Below, piece by piece: positions 1-10,100 of a stretch of DNA of 52,029 nt (its first letter is position 1; every line of letters begins with the position of its first letter). The position numbers and the translations under genes were made by a program. Below the pieces are notes generated by a model. It was given only the letters and a program-made list of their open reading frames with translations, was not told the origin of the DNA and made no database searches. This DNA comes from Candidatus [Bacteroides] periocalifornicus (GTDB lineage Bacteria; Bacteroidota; Bacteroidia; Bacteroidales; CAJPTX01): the NCBI GenBank assembly GCA_001421095.1, contig LIIK01000015.1, forward strand, positions 1 through 52,029. Direction: 5' to 3'.

Positions 1-314
1 GCCTCTACCAGCACCGCGACTACCGGGACCTGCTCCAGCGGCACGGGGCGGTCCAGAGCATGTCGCGGCGGGGGAACTGCTGGGACAACGCCTGCGCCGA
101 GAGCCTCTTCGCCCGCATGAAGGTCGAGCTCCTCCGGGCCCAGGAGTGGGAGAGCCTGGCGGCGTTCGAGCGCGCCCTGGCGCGCTACGTGGAGTACTAC
201 AACCGCGACCGGCGCCGGCTGGGGGGGGAAAGCCCCGCGCGGCGCCGCGCGCAATACGAGTTGAAAAACAGCGTTAAGCAATCATAAAACGTCCAACTTT
301 AGGGGCGCAGTCCA
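1..314 (+). mobile_element. Right end of an IS3-family insertion sequence
   Basis: The transposase C-terminus is followed by a terminal-repeat-like segment at about 290-314, whose reverse complement begins TGGACTGCGCCCCTAAAG, typical of IS3-family ends. The left end lies outside the window, so completeness cannot be judged. The element is much richer in GC than its surroundings. Its right boundary is set at about 314 because the minus-strand surface-protein reading frame beyond it is coherent up to that point and becomes IS sequence after it. Confidence 0.8.
3..287 (+). CDS. IS3-family transposase OrfB, C-terminal part (cut by window edge)
   Basis: This is the C-terminal part of a DDE integrase-core transposase of the IS3 family, which catalyses cut-and-circularise transposition. 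The frame is open from the window edge. It reads YRDLLQRHGAVQSMSRRG, then NCWDNACAESLFARMKVELL, the classic IS3 block containing the last catalytic Glu (in CAES). The ending YVEYYNRDRRRLGGESPARR matches the family's usual C-terminus. An in-frame ATG at 60 is internal and is not a start. The two catalytic Asp residues would lie upstream of the window. The stop at 285-287 is just before the terminal repeat. Confidence 0.9.
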   Translation, partial: LYQHRDYRDLLQRHGAVQSMSRRGNCWDNACAESLFARMKVELLRAQEWESLAAFERALARYVEYYNRDRRRLGGESPARRRAQYELKNSVKQS

Positions 315-608
315 GAGCTTTGCCCCTTTTACCTGGGGGGTGTTGGTAACCGTAAAGCCCTTCTTGGCCACGCCGGCCCCCAGGGTATACCAATCGCCCA
401 GGCTGCCATTCTCAAAGTTGCAGGAACCCGGCAGCGGTTTCACCTCGCCGAACAGTGCTGTTACCGCCACATCGGCCTGCACATGCTCCTCCTTACGGGT
501 GGGACTGTCATTACCATCGCTCCAGCCCTTAAAGTAGTAGTCAGCATCCTGAGCCGCCGAAATCCGCGCTACCCTGCCTCCCGAGCCGCGGGTTCCCGTC
601 CGCGCCAC
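282..608 (-). pseudogene. Fragment of a T9SS-type surface protein, cut by the IS3 element
   Basis: The minus-strand frame encodes YYFKGWSDGNDSPTRKEEH, then CNFENGSLGDWYTLGAGV. The same order of an InlB-like B-repeat followed by a cleaved-adhesin/MAM-like start is found near residues 2470-2520 of the giant protease at 1196-10153 (GWSDGNTSPARTE, then FEARQLSDGWYS), so this is a piece of a paralogue. At about position 315 the frame runs into the IS terminal repeat, adds nine IS-derived residues and stops at 282-284. The 5' part is also missing: coherent coding starts near 575, just inside the palindromic repeat at 630-744. No signal peptide or start remains. It is a dead fragment. Confidence 0.75.
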
Positions 609-629
609 ACCCCACTTTCACCCCACCTG

Positions 630-744
630 CGCCGTACCTTCGCCGTACCAACGCCGTACCTGCGCCGCTTCATCCTCGGATTTCGTTACGAAATCCGAAC
701 ATGCACTAGAGGAGGTACGGCGAAGGTACGGCGAAGGTACGGCG
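630..744. repeat. 115-bp palindromic iteron element, copy 1
   Basis: Three 9-bp units CGCCGTACC start at 630, 641 and 652. Their reverse complements GGTACGGCG start at 714, 725 and 736. All are spaced by 11 bp. The element is exactly symmetrical about base 687, the centre of a perfect palindrome at 677-697 (arms CGGATTTCGT and ACGAAATCCG around one T). Between iterons and palindrome is an unpaired segment that differs on the two sides (CTTCATCCT against AACATGCACTAGAG) and so gives the element a direction. A weaker fourth unit may lie outside each arm. It has no coding capacity. Confidence 0.9.
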
Positions 745-772
745 CAGAGTAGGCGCTTTCCCCTTATTGCAA

Positions 773-885
773 GCCCTCTACAAGAAGTCCAGTATAGACC
801 CTATCTTTTATTGGAGACTTTCACCCAGCTAGGTGGTAAATATCTTTTAATCAAGCGATTAAACTTATTGAAGACTGAAAATTGA
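773..885 (-). repeat. Family-B dispersed repeat, inverted copy
   Basis: Read on the minus strand this segment starts GTCTTCAATAAGTTTAATCG, continues CTTGATTAAAAG and ends CTTCTTGTAGAGGGC. Copies at 24301-24440, 18810-18932 and 10233-10366 show the same start (GTCTTCAATAAATGTAAG or close) and the same end (CTTTTTGCAGGGGGC or close). It is non-coding and degenerate, and points towards the surface-protein remnant at 608-282. Confidence 0.6.
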
Positions 886-1124
886 TTATCACGTAGAGGA
901 GGCGCTGTAGGGGCGGTGCCGATCAACGCGAGTGCCTGCTCACCCACGCCGCGCCGTTCATGTGGGTTTTGCAGAGGTCTTACTGTAGGGGAACGCCTCG
1001 GACACAGTTTGACGAACGTGCCCTACGCCATGCCATTGGGCGCATTCCGCACCATTGAACCGTAGTGTTGCATAGCTATATGTTGCGATTTTTTCTGTTT
1101 GAAAAGGGCAATGGAAAACAAGAA
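886..1124. other. Non-coding stretch without recognised gene
   Basis: I see no credible reading frame here. A short GC-rich piece near 908-946 (TGTAGGGGCGGTGCC) recalls TATAGGGGCGGTGCTGTAGG near 44055, so it may be another worn dispersed repeat. Nothing else is supported. Confidence 0.4.
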
Positions 1125-1157
1125 TTTGTGTAGCTTCCTAGAGTTTTCGTACCTTGC
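1125..1157 (+). promoter_or_regulatory. Promoter of the giant protease gene
   Basis: TTTG at 1125-1128 and TACCTTGC at 1150-1157 fit the Bacteroidetes -33/-7 pattern with a 21-bp spacer. The ATG at 1196 follows about 38 bases later. An upstream in-frame TTG at 1154 overlaps the -7 box and so cannot be the start. Confidence 0.6.
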
Positions 1158-1195
1158 TCGGCATTTTAACCCTGCAATCCTATAAAATCACACGC

Positions 1196-4100
1196 ATGAA
1201 AAGAATCATTTTACTCACTATTAGCCTGCTGTTGCTTGGCGCAATGCAGGGCGTAGGGCAACCTCCCGTGCGCATTGCGGGGCGGAGCATTGCGCCGTTA
1301 CGCGGTTCTGATACCCACCCCCAGCAGAAGGGCGCACGCAGCAGCAGCAAGAGTTCCGAGAGCCTGGGCATCAGCACCAATGGCTACCGCAATGCACTGG
1401 TGCAGCTGTCGGCACTCCCTAGCGCTGCTGAGCAGGCGCAGCTCGAGAGGGCGGGCATCACGCTGGGCGACTACCTCGGGGGCTATGCCTACTGGGCGCT
1501 AGTGCGCGACGGGGTGGATTTACGGCAAGCCCAGCGGGGCACCACGCTAATCTCGGCTGTGGCAGTACGCCCAGAGTGGAAGCTCCCTGAGGTGCTGCAG
1601 GGCCACGGCAATACGGCAGGCCGCCAGGCGAATACCGTTCCTAGCTCTCCTAAAATCCCCGCCTATGCCCGCACCAGCGCGGGCGAGGTGAAAGTGGTGA
1701 TCCATTTCGCCCCGAACGCCACCGAAGAGCTGGTGGCAAAAACGTTGATAGAGCTGGATGCCAAAGATCTACGTATAGCCTCCACCTTCCGCACGGCGAG
1801 CGTAGCCCTCCCCCTGCAGTCAGTAATGGCGCTGGCAGAACGCCCGTGGGTGCTGGCGGTGCAGCTACAATCGCCGCCCGCTGTTACCACCAACTACAGC
1901 GGTCGTCAGCTTGGGCGGGCCAATATCCTTGGGCTGCCCGTATCGCTTGGCGGACGGGGGCTTACCGGGCAGGGGGTACGCATAGGCATATGGGATGCCA
2001 ACGTAACATCGCACCTCGATTTCGGCGAACGGGTGCACCCGCAGGAGTATGAGATGTATGATACCCACGGTACGCACGTGGCGGGCACAGTGCTGGGTGC
2101 GGGTCTCATAGACCCCGACGGGCGCGGGATGGCCCCCCAGGCAGAGGCTTGGACCTACAACTTCAATACGCAGAAGAATGGCCTTAGCGCCCAGCAGGAG
2201 ATGGAGATAGCCCGGCAGCGGTTCGGGATTAGCCTCACCCAGAATAGCTACGGGTTGGCACTGAGCTACCTGTGCGCTGATTACAAGGCGCTGGTCTACC
2301 GGGCAGACGACTACTGGATCGACTTCCTCACAGGGTACTTCCCCACCCTCACGCACATATTCGCGGCGGGGAACGACGGGGAATCATGCCAGGAACTCAT
2401 GCTGCGTGAATACGGTAAGCCGGGCTACGGCACCAACACCAATCGGGCGAAAAATGCGATCCACGTAGGCACGGTGAACGAGGTTGGCGAGCTGGCCAGC
2501 ACCTCCAGCCGAGGGCCGCAAGACGATGGACGCCTGTTTCCCACCATCTGCGCCAAGGGGGTAGATGTGTGGAGCACCATGCTGGGCAACACGTATGCCA
2601 AGATGAGCGGCACCAGCATGGCCTGCCCCACCGTTACGGGCACCGCAGCCCTCATCCAGCAACGCTACGGGCAGCTGCACCAGGGACGGCATATCAGGGC
2701 CGACCTCCTAAAGGGATTGCTGGCCAATACCGCAACCGATGCAGGGGTTAAAGGGCCCGATTTCCAGTATGGCTACGGCATAATGAATGGGGAAAAAGCC
2801 ACGCTGGCCCTAGAGCAGGGGCAGTACCTGTTCGACTCTGTGGCCACTGGAGACTCTCGAATGAAAAGGATCGCCATCCCGGCCAACTGCCAAGGGCTAC
2901 GGGTGATGCTGGTGTGGACAGATCCCCCCACGAAAAAAGCGCAGTATTGGGGCGACAAGACGCTGATCAACAACCTCGACCTCTCGCTCACTGCAAACGG
3001 CACCCCCTACCTCCCCTGGGTGTGCAACCCCGCCAAGGGCAAGGTAGACCGCCCCGCCACCCGCCGGGTGGACACCCTGAACAACGTGGAGCAAATAACT
3101 CTGACAGCTGACGAACTGGCAGGTACCAGCTCGGTAGAGGTAACCGTGAAGGGCGCGGAAGTCGGCACCGGCACACAACGCTACGTGCTCACCTGGTGGT
3201 TCGATGGCGGCTCGCCCCGGGTAGTAGCCCCCGGCAATGGGGAGCTGCTGGTACCGGACGAACTCGCGTTCCTGAACCTAGAGAACGTGGAATCCCCCTT
3301 CAGGCTAGAGCTCTCCTACGATGGGGGGCAAACCTACCCGTACAGCACGGAGTACTCCCATTTCCATGAGCATACGCTCATTAAGATCCCGGCGGATGCC
3401 CCCCTTACCAGCCAGGCGCTGATACGGATTACCGATGCCAAAGGGCAGATAGCCACCAGCGCGCATCCATTCACCATTGCCCCGCAGGTACAGAAGGTTA
3501 GCCTGCGTAGCACTCCCTGTTCGCTCGGCGGTTGGCAGCTGGAGTGGGACACGGTAACCACCGCCACCCAAGGCTACGAGGTGCTGATAGCCAACCCAAA
3601 GACCGCGGAGTTCGCCTCGCTTGGGCATACTAACGAGGCTACGACATGCACATTCACCATACCCCCAGAGAAGATGGAGGGTATGGACTACCCGATATTC
3701 ACAGTGGCGGTTCGGCTACCCGATGGCACGCTGGGCAAACGGGCAGCAAACGGCGCGGTGGGCACAGCCACGAAAGCCATTAAACTCACGCCGACTGACA
3801 TTCCGTTCACCGAGCGCTTCAGCCACTACCCCTCACGATTCCTAGGCGAGAAGCACGGCGAGAATATGGTGACCTGGTGCCTGAACAGCACCCTGGGCGA
3901 CCTACCCGCGGGCTCAAACGTGATGATGACCGGCTGCAAAGCTCCCAATGAGAACTTCAACACCACCGACTACTTTGCTCCAGAGAACGCTGACAACCAG
4001 ACGACTATAACTATCTGCGAGCTGGACCTCGAGGGGATCCCGGCAGACCAGCCCCTCTACCTCCACCTGAGCGGCGCGATGGTGAACAAGGATGTCCCCA

Positions 4101-7100
4101 CGGGTAGCACCGCCCAGATGCGAGTGCTAGACAATGGGCTTGTGCTCAAGAGCATAGAGGGCACAGAGATACAAAAGACCACCCGCTATGACCAGGAGTG
4201 GTACTTCGCCCTAGAGCCCGGCAAGAAACACACCATCGCCATAGAGTACGCCGGCAATGTGGCGAACGATATCCTCTACTTCACCCAGCTCTCGGTAGAG
4301 CGCCCGAACTACCACAAGGCGGTGCAGCTCAGCCTAGTGCAAGCCCCCAAGAACGGGCCTAACCTCAAGCAGGAAACCTTCCGCCTTCTGCTGGAGAACC
4401 TCGGGCAACAACCGCTAGAGAATCTGCTGGTAAAGGCCTACCGAGGCGGTAAGTGGGTGGGTAGCTACCCGGTAGAAAAGCTCTACGGGCACGCCAAGCA
4501 CCCCTTTGAGATGCGGCTGGACCTCGCTACTGACAAAGAGCTGGGCGAGCTGATAGACATCGCCTTTGAGTGCGTGGTAAACCCCGAAGAACCCACGGCC
4601 AACGGTAGGGTAGAGCACCGGGTGAACAGCATGGGGGCTGTGATCCCTATGGGCACTACCACCCTAGAATCCACAGCAATAGGGCCTATACCCCTAGACC
4701 CCCGCACGGTGCACAGCATCGGCGGCACGGTCTACTTCACCGACAATGGCGGCTACCTGGGCAACCACTCCGAAATCCAGATAACCCACACCCAGCTCAA
4801 GCCTGCTGACCGCTCTAAGAAGGTGCGGGTGCGCTTCCTAGAGTTCAACACCCAGGGCGATAAGGCCGCGCTATACGTGTACACCAAGCACATCACCAAC
4901 CTCAACACCAAGGGCGAGCGTGAACGGGCCAAGCTCTCGGGTAGCAACCTCAAGCTGCCAATGGAGTTCATCTCAGAAGCGCCCGATGGCGAAATCACCT
5001 TCTACTTCCACGCCTACGAGCAGGCCTCTGCCCCCGGGTGGCTGGCCGTGGTAGACCTGGTGGAGGATAAGAACCCCCTAGCCCTGCTCCGTGCCGAAGC
5101 CACCCTCCTAGGCTCTGCCCCCACAGGCCAAGTGCCCATTAAAGTTCGGGTGCTGAACCGTTGGCTCAAGGAGCAGAAAGGGGTGAAGATAAGGGTGATA
5201 GCAGGAAAGACGAACATCGTACAGGAGGTAGACTTGCCGCAGGGCGAACAGGAGATAGTGCTGGACCAGAAGCTGGAACTACCCCTGGGCACCTCGCTAC
5301 CCATGCAGGTGGCCATAGAGGGCGAAGACACCCACGGGGCAGACAATGAGATCAACACCTTTGCCATATATGACCGCTACTGCATACCTCCAGCATACGG
5401 TACTAGCGCCGCTGTGGCTGACACCATAACGGCGCTACAGAAGCGCTACCCCCTCTCCCGCAGGGCCACCGGCGCCATTCGCTACGCGCTACCCGAGAAG
5501 GCGGTAACCCTCTACAAGGAGGAGGGTGAAACCCCAGTAACCATAAGCACCCAGGGCATCGTACCACCAGGCTGTAGCATGGCGGCATGGGTGGATTGGG
5601 ATGACAACGGGGAGTTTACCCAGGAAGAACGGGCCACAGCACCTCTACTCGCAGGCAAGAATTCACTAGCCACGCTAACCCTTAACCCCACAGCAGCCCA
5701 ACCCGGGCTTAAGCGGATGCGCATTGCCATAGCCCCCACCCAGCGGCTCGGCACGCCGTGTAGCTCTACCGAGGATGGCGATGTGCAGGATTGCTACATC
5801 AATCTGCTGGATGGGCATTACCCCGAGCACGGCGACCTGGCCATCACCCAGGTAGATGCCGGCGGTTGGGGGAAACCCAGGAGCGATCAAGAGGTTAAAA
5901 TCACAATAAAGAACCTGTCTAACAGCACTTTCACGGGCAAGCTGAAAGCCACCCTGACTGTGGATGGAGGTACACCCCAGGAAGAGGAACTAACCTGTGC
6001 CGATGTGCTACCACCCTACAATGGCACTACCACGCTCACCCTGGCGAATAAAGCTGCCCTCACCACCGTTGGCAAGCATACCGTGCGGGTGGAGATAGAG
6101 GAGATGCCCGCCTCCAACAAGGAGAATAACACCGCCAGCACCGACATCTGGATTGCCGTACCGCAAACCGATGGAGATTTCTACGCGCTGAATATAGAGA
6201 GCTATCAGCGTGAAAATGAGCGTATAGTCGTGAATAGCGTGGCCGAAAAGCTCAGCGCCGCCTACATGGATCTGAATGGGCCTAAACCTATCACCCTAGA
6301 GGCGGTATTCCGCACCGATAGGGCACAGTTCGGCGAGCTGATCAGTGCCCCGGGGCTGCGGGTATTCACCACCTACCTCTTGGCAGGCTACCCCATCCCA
6401 GACAATGCCATTCTGGTGCAGGTGGGTGGTGTTAAGCTCTTGTGGTCGGGCAAGGGGACTATCACCCCTAGCAAGTGGCATCACATTGCGTTGGTGTTCA
6501 ACGAGGTCAGCTTCCTCGACAGCAAGGTACACCTCTTTATTGATGGAGTCGAAACACCTCTCACCAACTACACGAATCAGCAAGCCCACCCGACCTTTGA
6601 CAACGAGAACCAGCAATACTCGCTAAGCCTCATGTCCAAGGTAGACGGGCAGCTCAAGCTCTTCAGGGCATGGGCTGAGGATAAGACGGCAGAGCTCCCC
6701 AGGCTGCAGTACACCTACGTTCGCCAAGCAGACAACACGCTCCCCCCCGGCTGCCTGGCCGAATTCACCTTTGATGAGGGGCCGCGCAATGCCCTGAGCC
6801 TCTCGCCCAGCGGCGATGTGGGCACCATAACCGCGGGGAACGATGCGAGAATAGAGGCCACAGATGGCGGTATATGGCAGAAGGTGAATGCTCTAATCGC
6901 CAACATCCAGCTTGACCACCAGAACAGCTACGCCGAGGTGGTGGAGAACCAGAAGTACGAGATCACCTTTGCGCTCGGCACGCCTAAGACCACGCCTATC
7001 AAGGGTGTGATTGCGCCAGCCTGGCCTACCCTGCAATTCACCTACAAGGGGGCAGCCATTGATGCGAATACGCCTTTCGACTTCTCCAGCGGCGAGGCAA

Positions 7101-10100
7101 CGATTACCGCCAGCGGAAAGCTCTTCGGGAGGTCAATTAGCCAAGAGATCAGCCTCGTATTCAAGGAAGACCTCTCGGGGGCTGCTGACCTTACGAAAAT
7201 CACGCTGTCCAAGGCGGCCAACCCGGGGCTGAAGGATGACATAACCACCACGGTAAGTGCCCGGCAGGTGGGCATTGCCATTCCGGAAAGCAAGGGACGG
7301 CTAGAAAATCCGGCCAAAACCAGGCTCACCTACGAGATTTCACCCGCTGCGAAGCTCTTCCACAATGGGCAGGAGCTACCCAACGGGGGCGAGCTAGACC
7401 TCTCAGCCCCCACGGTGGTAGAGGTGGTAGCCGCCAACGGGCATAGGCAGGGGTACGAACTCCGCCTGGAGCAGGAGCAGAGCATAGTGTGGACGCCCAC
7501 CAAGACCGCCTTCACCTACGGCGATACCCCAGTAGCGGTAGATGCCATAGCGAGCTCTGGGCAAAAGCTCACATTCACCTCCAGCAACGCCACGGTGGCC
7601 ACTGTACTCGACGGCAAGCTTATAATCGGCACTCCAGGCAGCACCACCATCACTGCCCTCCAGCCAGGCGAGAACGGCTTTGGCCCAGCTACCCCCGTAG
7701 CGCATGAAATCACGGTGGCGAAAAAGGCCATTGACATTACCCCTAAGATTGCCGACGTGCCGCTGGGCAAACCCATAGCGTGGGACTACAACTTCACTAC
7801 CCTCGTAAAGCAGGAGGATATCTGGAGTATGCCCAACCCCCTAGGGAAGAATGCCTTCAGGGTGCTGAACGCGGACAACGAGGAACTCCCTGTGGATGCC
7901 ATCCTCCCCATTGGCATCTACACGGCCAAGGCGGGCAGTGGCTACGAGGATAGCAACTACATCTACACCCCCAAGGATGCTACCTTCAGCGTGGTGCAGG
8001 GTAAACTGTGGGCAGTAACCCTAACGGTGGTAACCCCCAACGGCGACCCAATACCCGATGCGGCGGTGCTACTCGGCAAGGCAGACCAGCGCACCAACAC
8101 CCAGGGGATCTGCCAGTGGTGCCTAGAGGCGGGCAGCCAGTACCCCATTACCGTAATGAAGGAGGGCTATGGAACTGTGAACGAGACCGTAGACCTTACC
8201 GAGGGAGCTAGCATTGCCCGTACCATTACGCTGCAGCCAGCCACCATCACCCTCACCTACACCGCGGGCAGCCACGGCATCCTACTAGGGAACGCTGTGC
8301 AAAAGCTTGCGCCTGGCAATGCCGGAGAGGCTGTATGGGCAGTACCTGAGACGGGATACCGATTCGATAAGTGGAGCGACGGGCAGGCCAACAACCCCCG
8401 GCTCGACACCGCTGTAACTCATGGTTTCACGGTAGAAGCGGCATTCTCCAAGCAAACCTACACCTTGACCTACAGCCTAGAGGCGGGCGGCAGGCTGGCC
8501 AGCGGAGCTGCTACCCAAACTGTGGAGGCAGGTGCAGACGGAGCCGAGGTTACGGTAGAACCCGAGGAGGGCTACTTCTTCGTAGGGTGGTCAGACGGCA
8601 ACACCAGCCCCGCACGAACCGAAAGGGCGGTATCGGGCAACGTCGCAATAGTTGCACGTTTTGCCAAATACCAAACCCTCCCGCACTTCAACGATTTCGA
8701 GGCACGGCAGCTTAGCGATGGGTGGTACTCCATAAGCACGGGCAAAACCCCAGCGCCCTGGGCGGTAACCAATCTGGATGCCGAGGAGACCAAGAGCCTC
8801 GACGGCTACTACGCCCTCATAGACGGCAATGCCTACGGGCAGGATGCCAACGTGGAAACCTACCTCTACTCGCCGAAATTCAGGCTGGAAGGGGTGACGA
8901 CCGACGTTATCATCTCGGCAGACTACTGGTTCCGCTGGTTCTCAGGGGCCGATGAGTTCGACCTAGAATACAGCGTGGATGGCGGTGCTTGGACTCAGCT
9001 CGGGACGGTGGAACGCGATGACAAGCGTCGTCGTATACAGGAAACTATACCTGTAGCCACTCTCCAGAATCGGCAGACCCTCCAGTTCCGCTGGCACTAC
9101 AAGGCGGTGTGGGGCTACTTCGCCATGATAGACAACGTGGCAGTGGTGGCAGCCCAGAGCGAACCCTTCACCCTGAGCTACGTGGCAGACCCCGCTGAAG
9201 CTGGCACATTCTGGATACCAACTTCCACAGGGTTCAACCAAATAACCCAGCAGCGGGTGAACCAGGGCGGATTCCCAGCACCTGTTACCGCAAGGCCTGC
9301 ATCTAACTACCGATTCTACAAATGGAGCGATGGCACCACTAGCATCCTGCTACAGCCACAGCAGCCAGTGTTCGCCAGCCAGACCATCACCGCCCGCTTT
9401 GTGAAGATGAACGAGGCGATAATAGCCTACAGGGCCAACCCCGAGGAGGGCGGACACTTCACCATCGACGGGCAGCCCGCGGTAGAGCAGCTGGTGGCCA
9501 TAGGGACTGTGCCTAAGGCCGTAACCGCAGTGCCTGCACAGGGCTACAGGCTCGCCTACTGGAATGACAACGGCGACACCAACCCAACGCACGTGCTTAG
9601 CCAGAAGACCCGGGATAACGCCGAGGTGGTGGCAACCTTTGTACGCATCCAAGGGCAGGCGGTAACCATAGAGGTAACCGATGGCAAAAATCCACTGCCC
9701 GATGCCCTGGTGAAAGTGGGTGGCGACTCCTTAACCACCAGTACTGACGGCAAAGCCCTATTCGACCTAAAGGAGGGCACATACACCTGTACCGTAACCA
9801 AAGAGGGCTACCAGAGAGCCACCAAAGCTTTTGCAGTGGCCAACTCGCCCGTAACCCTCCAGGTGGCACTCTCCCAAAAGGACGATAATCCCGACCCCAC
9901 AGTAGAGGTACAAGATCCGCTAGCCCACGTGGAGGCACTCCCGAATCCCTTCAGCGCAGAGCTAACCCTAAGCGGGCTAAAGGATACCGAACGGGTACGC
10001 ATATTTGATGCCCGTGGGCTAGAGCTGCTCTCCACCCCTACCAATGGGGTAGAGAGGCTCACGCTCCAGCTAGAGTACCTCCCCACAGGACTCTACCTGG

